A stretch of DNA of 64,000 nt from Typhlomys cinereus (taxonomy: Eukaryota > Chordata > Mammalia > Rodentia > Platacanthomyidae). The notes beneath the pieces are model-generated. The model made no database searches. It saw only the letters and a program-made list of their open reading frames with translations, and had not been told where the DNA came from. The translations under genes were made by a program, and so were the position numbers. The DNA is taken from the NCBI GenBank assembly GCA_023101885.1, contig JALPQD010000409.1, forward strand, positions 1,700,610 to 1,764,609. The letters are read 5' to 3'. Shown here piece after piece: positions 12,245 through 23,370 of this stretch (positions within the stretch are counted from its first letter, which is position 1; each line of letters opens with the position of its first letter).

Positions 12245-14990
12245 GCTTAGAGAGAAGAGATAGAGCCAATAACATTTAATATTTTTGTGTGTCCAGTATT
12301 CCATAATGGTCAGAGAGTATATAGCATATGATTTCAATTTTTATGTGTTTTTTAGGTTTGTTTTGTGTCTTAGCATATGGTCTATTTTTGAGAATGTTCC
12401 ATAGGCTTCTGAGAAGAATATGTATTTTTTAGTATTTGGGTGAAATGTTCTATAGATATCTGTGAAGTGCATTTGATTTATGGTTTCATTTAATGGTAAT
12501 GTGTCTCTGCTGTGTTTTGACCCATCAATCTGTGAGTGAGGATATTGAAATCTCCTGCTATCACTCTATTTGGGTTGATTAGTTGTTTTGCCTGCTGTAA
12601 TATTTGTTTAATGATTTTGAGTGCTCCTGTCATTGGTGTACATATTTTAGGATTATAGTATCATCCTGTTGAAATGTTCCCTCAAGCAAGAGGTAATACT
12701 TGTTTTTAATTTCTTATGGTTTGTTTAAGTTTGAAATATACTTTGTCTGCTAATATGACAACTCCTGCTCATTTAATGTTTCTATTTGATTAGAACACCT
12801 TTCAACATCCTTTCATTCTGATAAAGTATCTTTCATGTTGAGGTGTGTTTGCTAGAGGCAGAGAATTGATGGGTTATGATATTTGATCTAAGCTACAAGC
12901 TTTGATTGGGTAGATTTAAAGTTATTATTGAATGGTGTTTAATGTTTCCTGACTTTTTTGATGTTTGTTTTTTGTAGTCCTTCATTCAGTTCTTCTACTA
13001 ATATTATTTATTTCACTTAAAGTCATTGATGTGTTTATCTTTCTTTCCTATTTTGTACATTCCGTCCAGTATTCTCTGTATCCCTGGATTGGTAGCCACA
13101 TAGTCTTTTGCCCTGTTTCTGTCATGGAATATTTTTTTCTTTCACCTTGTATTATCACCAAGAGTTTTGCTGGATATAGTAGTCTGGGTTGGCATTTGCA
13201 TTCATTTACAGCTTTTATTATGTCTCTTCAAGCCCTTCTGAGTTTTACAGTTTGCACTGAGAAGTCAATTGTTATTTTGATGGATTTACCTCTGTAGGTT
13301 ACTTTGTTCTTCTGTGTTACAGCTCTTCAGATCTTATCTTTTATGTGCATATATGATGTGTGTCTTTTCATATGTCATGGGGGTGCTTCCTCTTCTTTCC
13401 TGTGTATTTGATGTTCTATATGCTTTTTTAATCAAGATAGGTATCTCTTTTCTTGGTTCGCTGAAAATTTGCTCTATAATCTCATTAATTATGCAAAATG
13501 GATCTTCCTCTTGTGTGTCTGTTTCTGGGAAACCTGTGATCAGTATGCTGAGACTTTAGTTTTTGTCCCAGTTCCTGAATGTTCCATTCAAGCATGTTTT
13601 TCATTTTATTTATTTCTTTGATTAATTTACCCATTTATTCTCTTTTGTCTTCAAAATCTAATACTCTGTTTTCTACATGATCAGTTCTGTTTCTGAGACT
13701 ATATTATATTTCTTACTTCACTGTTTGAATTTTTTAGTTCCAAAGTTATTTCAGCATGAGATTTTTCAGTTTTTCCATGTTTGTTTGCAGGTCATTTAGC
13801 ATTTTTTTCAGTGTTTCCAGATCTCTTCTCGGGTCCTCAAATATCTTTCTACTTCCATCTTTGTTTGTTTGTGTTTTCTTGGATTTCTATCCTAAGTTTA
13901 CTAGGTTCGTCATATTTGTTTAGGCAATTGTCTTTGTTCTTTTGGAGCTGTTTGAACATAGTTATAATCAATCTTCACAATTCATTTTCCTGCTTATTGT
14001 TGTCCTGGATACCTACCCAAAGGTCTGTCCTCTGTGAGAGTTGAAACCTTTGATTTGTGTTTTGCAGAGGATACATGTTTTCTTGACTCCATGTTTTTTT
14101 TTTTCTGTTTTACTTCTGTGATGTTGGCATTTGGAATTAGATTGCTCTTTATTTCCTTTGATGCGTATTGTTATATTGTTTGTGTCTCCTTCATGATTTA
14201 AGGTTTCTGTTTGTGTATACTGTTTTTAGGAAGGGTAGTTTTGATGGAAATTCCAGCTGAAGACCCTGGGTACTCATTTTATGGAAGGATGATTGTCTTC
14301 TGTGTTAGACACTGCGATTTACTACTTGAATGATGATATTCAATGAGTCTGTTACTTTTTTAGATGTAGGTCAATCTACTTGAGACAAAATGCAGTGATC
14401 CCTTTGTTCTGTTTTTAAGAATGCAAATGTTTCTCAAAGAAGTTTTCTAAAATTACTGCTATATTGTATTATTAATCAGAAGTCTTTTCTCTCCTTACTC
14501 TTGTAGTTTGGTTTTCCGTGGGGTCTTCTCTCAGACATATTTTGTGTATGAGTGTGTGAGAGTAGCAGAGGGGGCTGGGGGGATAGAGGTTTCTTGATGT
14601 GTGGATACAGCATAGTAGAGGAGAGTATAATAAGCAGGAATCTTGGGAACTCACCTCTGACACAGTAGGCTGAGGGCAACCTTGCCTCACCTGTAGGCAC
14701 AGCGCATCAGGATAGGGCAGAGATGGGCAGGGTCCTAGGCACTTGACTCTCAACTGGCAAGCTAACTTTACCAAAGCTGTGGGCAGGGCACAACAAAGGA
14801 AGGGCAGAGTTGGGCAGGGTCCTGGGACTTTGGCTATGACAAGGCAGGCTGGCTAAAGACATCCTTTCTAAGTCTTGCAGAAAGTGCAGTGAAGGCCAGA
14901 GTCAGATAGGGTCCTTCAATCTTGGTTTTGACGTGGCAGGCTGGTGGTAACCTTATCTAAGTTATGACGACCACACAGTCTGGACCTAAA
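12245..14990 (-). mobile_element. old L1, 5' portion (5' UTR, ORF1, start of ORF2)
   Basis: Antisense L1. From the right edge, reading on the minus strand: a 5' UTR with tandem subrepeats (about 14,100-14,990), ORF1 remnants (about 13,100-14,050), then the ORF2 endonuclease part (about 12,290-12,960). The 3' part is missing at about 12,245, next to an ERVL-like LTR. All frames are broken by stops and frameshifts. It is more diverged from the other L1s here than they are from each other, so it is an older subfamily. Confidence 0.88.
14640..14985 (-). repeat. L1 5' UTR subrepeats, about 90 bp
   Basis: The motif GGTCCT with similar flanks recurs at 14,731, 14,818 and 14,910, giving spacings of 87 and 92 bp, and a weaker unit seems to begin near 14,640. 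Each unit has a 'ggcaggctgg/ggcaagctaa'-type follow-on. This has the form of a monomeric L1 promoter, as known in rodent L1s, but does not resemble the other two 5' UTR types in this window. Confidence 0.65.
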
Positions 14991-15249
14991 TTTCAGAATG
15001 TATATCAGTAATAGGGATCTTCACTCTAGCAAAATATTATGCCATATTAGTAAAAATAGAAATTAAATACATCCCAAGAAATATTACACATTTTTGTTAG
15101 ACACTTTGTTGCGGTTCTCCTACCTGAACTTTCAAAAATATTTCAATTTATATATTTTTAACTATTCCTAAGTCAAAAGTTGAAAAAGGCCATTTTGTAT
15201 GTTGTATTATCTTTGCCAGAAGAGAGAGTCTGAATTTTTGATTATACAT

Positions 15250-15385
15250 TCTTGCAATTCAAGCACTTAGGAAGTAAAGAGAGATGGACCAGGAGTTCAA
15301 AGATACCTTGCCTGCATAGTGAGGTCACAACCAGCATGAGCTATAAAAAACCGTGTCTCGAAAATAAAAACAAATATTTTAGATT
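15250..15385 (+). mobile_element. B1 (7SL-derived) SINE
   Basis: Plus-strand B1 modules in order: 'gcaattcaagcacttaggaa', 'accaggagttcaaagatacc', 'ctgcatagtgaggtcacaac' and 'ccgtgtctcgaaaataaaaa'. Diverged, with an A-rich tail. Diagnostic of rodents. Confidence 0.85.
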
Positions 15386-15497
15386 TATTACATATTTGAT
15401 TTTCAATCAGTTGCCAAAGATAGCGAAACTACAACATGCACTTATGAGTGGTTGCGACCCAAGCCTGGAAAAGTGAGTTTATTAAAGCACACTTATG

Positions 15498-15804
15498 GGC
15501 TGGAGAGGTGGCTCAGGGGTTAAGCCTCTGCCTTGCAGGCGGAAGGTCCTGAGTTCGGATCCCAGATCCCACATATAGACGCCAGGCGGAAGCAGGGGCG
15601 GCCTGCGTTTCTGGTCCTGGTAGGGCAGAGCCTGCGAATCCCGGGGCAGAAGGAGGTGGAGGCGTCCATGGTGGTTCGCGAATTCGTCCGTGGTTCTACA
15701 CATACACAGACACACACAGACACACGCACATGCGCGCGCACATACATACGCACATGCACACAGTTGAATAAATAATAATAATAAAAAAATAAAAATAATA
15801 AAAT
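15498..15804 (+). mobile_element. B2-like tRNA-derived SINE, well preserved
   Basis: A 307-bp SINE flanked by perfect 14-bp duplications aaagcacacttatg at 15,484-15,497 and 15,805-15,818. The A box is TGGCTCAGGGG and the B box lies in GAGTTCGGATCCC, the internal RNA polymerase III promoter of a tRNA-like head. A unique body follows, then a CA/CG-rich dinucleotide stretch and an AATAA-rich tail. Several CpGs survive, suggesting a fairly recent insertion. It was presumably mobilised by L1. It differs clearly from the standard mouse B2 body. Confidence 0.95.
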
Positions 15805-15849
15805 AAAGCACACTTATGTAAAAGTAAATTTCAGCAAATACTTGATTTT

Positions 15850-15890
15850 ATAAATATAGATAGATAGGTAGGTAGATAAATATACATATT
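15850..15890. repeat. short (GATA/GGTA)n tract
   Basis: Imperfect GATA and GGTA units in AT-rich DNA. Confidence 0.7.
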
Positions 15891-16299
15891 TTTCATGGGG
15901 ATTTTATTATAAAATACATATGTTTCTTTAAAATTTTACCTTAATACATTAATACTATCTCCTACTCAATAATATCTCCTATTTAAAGCAATTGCAATTA
16001 TTTTATCAATCTTTTCTTTCCCAGAAATTTTAGTAAGTTTAATTCATGTAAAATATTTGACTCACTTTTCAACTATTATTTCCTTTTTTATGGTTCTGGG
16101 AACCAAACCAGTGAGTCACACATGTTAAATGAATGATCTTTATGTGACCTTTAACCTCAGAATCTCAAATTGAAGATTTTCTTTTGTCAAGTGATTGAAA
16201 ACTCATACTTCTGTTGAATTCATAATCAATAACTATACTTGTATATATTTGCAACTGTTAGATGTTTACATTTTTAGCATTCTTGAGTACTGTTTTAAT
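15891..16299. other. AT-rich unique DNA
   Basis: Nothing recognised. Confidence 0.5.
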
Positions 16300-16313
16300 A
16301 ATCATATATATTG

Positions 16314-16589
16314 TTCTGGAGAGGTGGCTCAAGGGTTAAGCCTCTGTCTTGCAGGAAGAAGGTCCTGAGTTCAGATCCTAGACCCCACCTATAGACGCCA
16401 GGCGGAAATGGGGTCGGCCTGTATTTCTGGTCCTGGTAGGGCGGAACCTGTGATTACCGGGGCAGAGTAAACAAGGAGGAGGTGGAGGTAGTTCTTGGTG
16501 GTTCCTGATTTCGTCCGTGGTTGTACACACACACACCTACATACACACACACGCATACACGCACAATTGAATAAATAATAATAAAAAAG
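16314..16589 (+). mobile_element. B2-like tRNA-derived SINE
   Basis: Same family as 15,498-15,804, with the same body segments ('tatagacgccaggcggaa', 'ggtcctggtagggcggaa', 'tttcgtccgtggttgtac'). It has a (CA)n stretch and ends aataaataataataaaaaag. The flanking duplication is aatcatatatattg at 16,300-16,313 and aatcatgtttattg at 16,590-16,603, with 2 mismatches in 14. Slightly shorter and more substituted than its neighbour, so older. Confidence 0.93.
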
Positions 16590-16794
16590 AATCATGTTTA
16601 TTGACTAAAAGTTTATAAAATATGAATATTTTCTTAACTCAATTACTAGAAGTAGGTTAATTAGATGAAAGTTCCAGAAATTCAGGTCCTATCTATATTA
16701 TAATCCAAACAATGTTGCAAATAGGGCCAATACATTTTACCATATATGTATTTACTAGACAATTAATATAAGCCAAACTCAAAACAGTATACAT

Positions 16795-16925
16795 GCAAAT
16801 ATTTTTTGATTGCCCTCTCAAGACTAGGAAATACTTTATGTTCATTTTAAGGATGAAGCTGAACCTCAGAAGTTTAAATATCTTGTTGAACACACACAGC
16901 TAGTGAATAACAGAATGGTAGTCTT
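16795..16925 (+). mobile_element. MIR SINE fragment
   Basis: Contains 'cattttaaggatgaagctga', 'cctcagaagtttaaatatct' and 'cacacagctagtgaataaca', the MIR core in order. Ancient mammal-wide SINE. Confidence 0.8.
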
Positions 16926-17012
16926 ATCAAAAGGTACACCTGTAATCCACTGAGAGAATAGACATGTCTTCATTTGCTTGTGTACTCTTTTTACTACAAA
17001 GAAAATGTCATG

Positions 17013-17420
17013 TCACATTTAATTTTGGACAAAGGTGCCAAGCATGCATGTTAGGGAAAAGACAACACCTTCAACCGGTATAGGGAGAATTGCACATATA
17101 AATGTAGAAGAATAAAAACCCACTGTTGCCTCTCTCCTTACACAAAAGTCAACATAAAATGTATCAAAGACCTCGATATTAGGCCCTAAACTCTAAAATT
17201 ATCAAAACAAGAGTAAGAAGTACATTTGAACTAACAGGCCTACAAAAAGATTTTCTAAGCAGAACAACAAATGCCCAGAACTAAGAAAAATAATCACAAA
17301 TGGGACTTCATTAAATTAAAAAGCATCTGTTGTCCAAATGAAACTGTTAATTCTGCAAAACAACAACCCACAGAATGGGAGAATATCTTTATTAGCTATG
17401 AATCTATGAACCTCAACTAA
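17013..17420 (+). mobile_element. L1 ORF2 3' fragment joined to an L1 5' UTR
   Basis: Plus-strand L1 ORF2 C-terminal region (the segment around 'gtagaagaataaaaaccc', 'gattttctaagcagaaca' and 'cacagaatgggagaata'). It does not continue into the rest of ORF2 and a 3' UTR but runs directly into a different L1's 5' UTR at about 17,428. The same fragment and the same junction occur in inverted orientation at about 35,085-35,541, where the ORF2 part keeps some 80 extra bases. Confidence 0.88.
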
Positions 17421-17427
17421 GAAATAG

Positions 17428-18518
17428 GATCCCCCCTTCCACTGGCCCTGAATACCCGCTCATGCAATCCAGGTACTCCCCACCAGAACCCAGGTCACCC
17501 ACTCCTCCCAACCCCTGACGCCATCTAGCATGAACAGCGCCAAAGCTGGCCAGGCCTTGGGAGGAATACTGGCCACGCCACAGGTCCCAGGTGAAGCCTG
17601 CCAATCATCCTTGGGCCCTCCCCCCTTCCCTTGACCCTGAACGCATGCTCACTTGCTCATGGAGTCCAGGTAAGGCACCCTGCTTCCCAGGTACTCCCCA
17701 CCAGAACCTAGGTCACCCAATCCTCCCAGCCCCTCCCAGTATCCAGCCTGAACAGCGCCAAAGCTGGCCAGGGCTTGGGTGGACTACTGGCCATGCTCCA
17801 GGTCCCAGGTGAAGCCTGCCTATCATCCTTAACCCCTCCTCCCCTTCCACCTGCTGTGAATGTAGGCTTACTCGCTAGCAGACCAAGTAACACACCCCCG
17901 TCTACTAAAACTGATTTAATCAATGTACTAACAGTCTAATAGCCTCATCTTGGAAATAACAATAACAACAGACAAATGCACCCAACTCCAAGGCAACCAC
18001 TAGTAATAACTGCCAGAGAGCAGTTATACCAACTAACTCAGTTCAGTCAAAAACACATAGAAACTGTAGAGACTCAAGAAACAAAACAACAATGCCCAAG
18101 TCAAAGGGTAGATCCATGACAAACAGAACTCAAGAAAACAAATCTCCCACTGCAAGAATTAACCTCATAGTGACACATTCCAACCAGAAGAAACTCACAG
18201 AAAATAGCCAAGAAAGCCAGGCCCAAGAAACAGCTTTCAAAGCATGGTCATTACCATGATCAATACTATGAAAGAGGAAATCCGGGAGGAGTTAAATACC
18301 TTCATCAACCACTTTGAACAGGAACACAACAAAACCTGGAGGAGTTGAGAAAAACAGTTCAAGAAACAAAAATAGGCATAGAGCAGTTAAAACACTCTCA
18401 GGCAGAGTTTAAAACTGAACTAAAAGACAAGTTATCCTCAATCTAGAACTCAACAGAGAGTCTTAACAGCAGAACTAATGAAGCAGAAAATAGAATTTAA
18501 GATCTTGAAGACAAAGTG
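17428..18518 (+). mobile_element. L1 5' UTR and ORF1 start (type I monomers)
   Basis: A 5' UTR with two similar units (the shared segment 'aggtactccccaccagaacc' at 17,471 and 17,689, spacing 218 bp), a linker (about 17,870-18,085), then the ORF1 start at 18,091 ('atgcccaagtcaaagg'). ORF1 carries stops and frameshifts and is cut at about 18,518 inside the coiled-coil region with no poly(A). By eye it is nearly identical over hundreds of bases to the reverse complement of about 34,010-35,080. Confidence 0.88.
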
Positions 18519-19811
18519 CTGCTGAGTTGGTAAACCCCCACATTTTGGGTTCTTAGCCTTGTTAATAAAATAATTTGAAACTAAATCTGAAGGAAATTAA
18601 GGATAATTTAATTAGTGTGAGAAAGGTAAAACAGAGTAAGCAAACTGTAAATTCCTCAGCAGCTACTGACAAAGCAGAATTGGGAAAAGCAGCCACATAG
18701 CAGAAAATCAGTCACATGATTTAAGAGTGTGGAACTTCAAACACAAAGAATGAAATTCCCATGTCCAAGTCTTGGCCACTATCTGAAAAAAGCATGCACA
18801 CAAAGGTATGTGCATGTAGTGTATATATATTTACATTGTCTCTGGCTCTTTATTTTTTCACCTCTGTCTAAAAAAAAACTTTTTTAAGAAGAAAAGTGAA
18901 AAATTATACTTTAGTAAGTAACAAAAGAAAATCTATGATTTGTACCATGATATTATATGAGATATGCGCTGCAGAAATAGCCTGTCTCAAGGGAGAAATT
19001 TCAGGTATGAAGAAGTTCAATGTTCTTAATGAGTCCTCATATTCCTTACAAGACTTCACTTGATTTATATTTCCTTGGATGGGAGGTAGGTGACCAGGGT
19101 CATCCTGACCAGTTTACTGACTGGCCATTTTGGGTTAACTCTTAAAAGGGGAGACACAGAACCTGATGTTTTAGGTCTCCACACAGGCCTAGAGACAGCA
19201 ATTAGATACTATTCTTTTGACATCGGAAAATAACATTGTCTTCATAACGGGCCAGATACTTCCATGGTACCACATAGTATATTAAACACAAAATCGTTCT
19301 TTCTAATGAGATGGAGAAGAAGACAGATGTATAGGGAAGATAAGCAGGAGGAGTCAAGTGGGAATGGAGAGATGGAGGGCAAGAAAAAGAACGATAGAGA
19401 GGAGACAGACTTATATGAAAAGATAGTTGTTATAGATCTCTAATCAGGTGCTTTAAAAAGGACAGAATCTCTTCATAATTACATTCTCATTGCCTACCCT
19501 TTAGTGAGGGTCTAATAGATGGAGATTAGCCAAATTCAAACCCCATCTTCTGTTTCCTGGCAACACCAGAATAAAATCTGAATTCCAGAGCACAACTGCC
19601 ATGGTTTCTTTTCTTAAGTAAACTCAACTATATTTGTCAATCACTTTGGTCAAGGTTCTAGCCACTAAGAAATCTGGTTATCATTTAGGCACACTGATAA
19701 GATAGTAGGAAGAAGATCCTAAGTGATTTAAGCTTCTAGGCTTCCTTTCCAAAAGCTTCATCCTAAAGCCTCTTTTCTAAATGGTAATAGCTGAGTACTG
19801 ATCTCTCTCTT

Positions 19812-19868
<57 letters not shown>

Positions 19869-20765
19869 ATCTCTCCCCCATTATTTTTCAATTCCCCCTA
19901 CTTTCTTCTTGCTAGTACTTTTAAATCAGTGTAGACAGAAGCAGGAGCTAGAGATTCCATCAATTAGTATCATAATTTTCCACACTTTTTTTCTCTCTTT
20001 TCCCTGCATCTTATTTCCAAGGTTTAAACAAATATTCTTTGATCCCCCCTCTCTCTGTAGTTGCTGGAATCTTCTTACAGTCAGGAACTAGAGCAAATGA
20101 GCCATTAACTTTCTTTAAATAACTCAATTTCATTTTAAAATAAACTTTGACTTTCATACATCTTCAATTGTTTCCTGCCTTGTAATTTTTGACTGGTTTT
20201 GAAAAGGAAACCATATCAATGGACAGCTTCAACACTGTGAACTATCAACATATTTTTCTTCCTTCTTTGAAATTAAAGAAGATGTATTTACTGTGTAGCC
20301 TAACAAACGATGGAATTGTTCCACATAACTGGTTTTCAAAATCTTTGGTAGTTTTTAAGTTTTTTTCTCTTTTATATTGAACTCTTTCTTTGTAATTTTC
20401 TGTCTTTTTAATCTTTAATTGACCTAGGGAGATGTCAAATAAACTTCTGATGAATGGATTCTCCTTATTAACATTTGTACTGAAAATAATACATAAATAT
20501 TAAAAATTCATCTTTTACATTGTAATATCTTTGCATTATCTACATATTCTGTAGTATTCATCAACAAATGAAAAATTTATTCACTTTTGTATTTTAGGCA
20601 TATTAGCAGCTGGAACATAATAGTTTTAAATGGTTTTTGAATATGTGATATTTGTACTCTGTATTCTAGAACTTACATATACATATATGTATATATTTCA
20701 GTTACCATTTTTACATGGCAAAAGTTGGCTTTTTGAAATCAATTTTTATGATTTTATAAAAATAA
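18519..20765. other. mostly unique DNA
   Basis: No gene or RNA supported. The only clear repeat is the (CT)n tract listed separately. Confidence 0.55.
19801..19876. repeat. (CT)n microsatellite
   Basis: Long, slightly interrupted CT tract ending in CTAT and CTCC variants. Confidence 0.97.
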
Positions 20766-23370
20766 GTCCAGCCTTTCCCCACCAGCTGCCCAGGACATGC
20801 AGTCCTGCAAGGATTCACCTACACCTAGGTAAGCTCCGCCCCCGCCCAACCCCAGGACCCCAGGAAGCCCAAGTGCCTCAGCTCCTCCCACCAGCCAGCC
20901 AGAGCTGGACCTGTGCCAGGCCAGGGAGGACTACCCTGAGTCACATCTCAGTTCCCCAGGTTTAATAGCACCCTGCCGCCACCACATCCTCCTTTTCCCC
21001 ATCAGACACCCACAACATCCTCCTTTTCCCCACCAGATGCCCGGGACACGCATAGTCCAGCCGGGACTCACCACGACCTAAGTAAGCTCTACCCCTGGCC
21101 AACCCCAAAACCCCAGGACAAATAATTCAGTTCATTGAAAAACAGCACAGAAATTGAAAGAAGGTCTTAAGCGTTAAAACGACAAAGCCAAAGTCAAAGT
21201 GCAAATCCATGAAAAACAACACTCAAGTAAACAAATCTCCCACTGAAGGAATTAATCCCATAATGATAGACTCCAACCAGAACAAACCAATGGAAAATAC
21301 CCAAGAAAGCCGGACCAAAGATAACTTTCAAAACATGATCATTACCATGTTCAATACTATGAAAGAGGAAATCTGGGAGCAATTAAATAACCGCATCACC
21401 AAATGGATTAAGGATCTTGATATAAGGCCAGAGACTATAAAAATCATAGGTGAAAGCATAGGGAACTCCCTCAAGCTAATTGGGCTAGGCCAACAGTTCC
21501 TAAACAGACATCAAATGGCAGTCACTCCTACCAACTCTCAACAGATGGGATCTTGTAAAATTTAAGAGCTTATGTACAGATAAAGAGATTGTAACTCGAG
21601 CACAAATGCAACTCACAGAATGGGAGAAAATCCTCACTAAGCACATATCTGATAGAGCTCTATTATGCAGAGTGCGTAAAGAACATAGAAAATTAAACAC
21701 AAAGGAAACAAAAGGCCCAATTAAAACATGGGCCCTGGAACTTAAAAGAAAATTTACCAGGGATGAAATTAAAATGTCTAAAAATATCTTAAAAAATGTT
21801 CCACGTCCTTAGCCATCCGAGAAATGCAAATCAAAACTTCCCTGAGATATCATCTCACCCCTGTCAGGATGGCAAAAACCCACAATACAAACTAAACCAA
21901 ATGCTGGCGAGGATGTGGAGAGAAGGGAACTCTCCTACATTGCTGGTGGGAATGCAGGCTCATACAGCCACTCTGGTGAGCCGTCTGGAGATTTTTAAAG
22001 ACATTAAAGATTGAAATGCCATATGATACTGCTATTCCACTTTTGGGAATAACCCCACATACAGCAAAAATTCACCTCGATGGCACAAACAGCACTACCA
22101 TGTTCATAGCAGCACTGTTTACAATATCAAAGTCAAACCAAATGTCCAACTGTTGACGAGTGGATAAGGAAACTGTGGTACATCTATACAATAGAGTACT
22201 ACTCAGCCATCAAAAATGATGTCTTAATGGAATTTGCTGGGAAAAGGATGGAATTAGAAACAATTATATTGAGTGAAGTATCCCAGACCCAGAAAATTAA
22301 GTGCCGCATGTACTCCCTAATAGGAGGCTCCTAGTACCAAACCCACTTACAGGATAAATCAAGGATAAATCTCTGTAATATCTACAGTAATTATAATTAT
22401 AAGTAATTATAAGGATTATGAACAGGAAGGATGGGGGAGGAGGGCCACACCACAAACAGGAGAGAGGGGACCATGTTACAGCAGAGAAAATAAGCTACCA
22501 TCAAGGACTGCAAGTAAGCAATGAGACATCTGGTTAAGTTCACAGACTTTCGTTCCTGATCATTTACAACTGATGGGGTATGATATCACCAGAAGTGGAG
22601 GGCATATAATCTGGCAGATAAAAAATAACCATTTTGCAAATGGGTGACTGACCCCTCCCTCACTGCGGTTTCCTACTTTTATTACATCTACCTTTGAAGA
22701 TACTCTTATAACAAGACACTAGTTTAACAGCTTTTTATCTCTGGCCAGGGGGTGACATCCAATACCCATCAGGATGGAGTGAAGGGCATTGCAGGAGAAG
22801 CAAAACTGAAAAAAAAACCAACAACCATAATTCAGAACTTCAGACAGTCTATATCAAACACCTGGAACTAGGCCAGCCTAATCTCTCCCCATCCTGAAAC
22901 TCAAGGAAATTTGCAGAGGAGGGGAAGGTAAGATTGTAAGAGCACAAGGATGGGAGGAAGAATGATATGCAAGATACTCCACACAAGTTAGGGCCGAAGC
23001 AATCATAATTGGACTTTGAATGCCTTGTGCAATGTCCAAAACACTATTGACCCCACAAAGTCTAGCATGGATTGAAGGCACTAGGATCCTTGGAGGCAAG
23101 GGATTGACAGGCACAGTAGTGTTCCTATGCTTAAGTGGGACACAGGAAAGGGTTCTGGGAAATGCCACTGGGTCCTTGTACCTCATTGGAGAGTAGGACC
23201 CAGAGGAGAGTTGGGCATGCACATTTAAGGATGCTCCGGGGATGGAAGGGGGAGGCACTGGAGGATGAGAAGGGAGGGGGAGAGGAGGGGGGCACAGGGC
23301 ACTGAGGACCGGAGGAAGGGAGGGGACGGGTGTACCTGTTAAGTCTGTATGAGTGGAAATAAAAAAAAAA
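20766..23370 (+). mobile_element. L1 with large internal deletion (ORF1 start fused to ORF2 end)
   Basis: Has both ends of an L1 but lacks its middle. The 5' UTR has two related units starting near 20,775 and 21,027. The ORF1 start (about 21,209) runs for about 64 codons and joins, at 21,396-21,401, to late ORF2 sequence ('atggattaaggatcttga'). ORF2 then continues to about 22,330, followed by about 1.04 kb of 3' UTR and an A-rich tail. A 118-codon frame (21,209-21,565) crosses the junction. Compared with the 41.8-48.1 kb copy, several kilobases are missing. The junction has no GT...AG signature in what remains, so a deletion or template switch is more likely than a splice. Confidence 0.9.
23246..23332 (+). 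other. G-rich tract in L1 3' UTR, G-quadruplex candidate
   Basis: Within 23,272-23,299 there are G-runs of 3, 5, 6 and 3 separated by short loops, which fits a G3+N1-7 pattern. Polypurine G-rich tracts are a known feature of mammalian L1 3' UTRs. The antisense L1 that follows has the complementary C-rich tract at about 23,454-23,540. Confidence 0.7.

Noticed and set aside
12965..14044. Plus-strand frames with hydrophobic, membrane-like composition
   Set aside because: They are antisense to L1 ORF1/ORF2; T-rich antisense L1 routinely gives Phe/Leu/Ser-rich frames that mimic transmembrane proteins.
15482..15813. Overlapping frames of about 80-109 codons on both strands
   Set aside because: They lie within the SINE at 15,498-15,804 and its CA repeat.
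17413..17923. GC-rich frames resembling exons near 17.4-17.9 kb
   Set aside because: They lie in the tandem L1 5' UTR units, and the same sequence recurs at 34.6-35.07 kb.
21396..21401. Splice-type origin of the ORF1/ORF2 fusion
   Set aside because: Sequences of the intact copies at the two break positions do not show GT and AG at the expected places.
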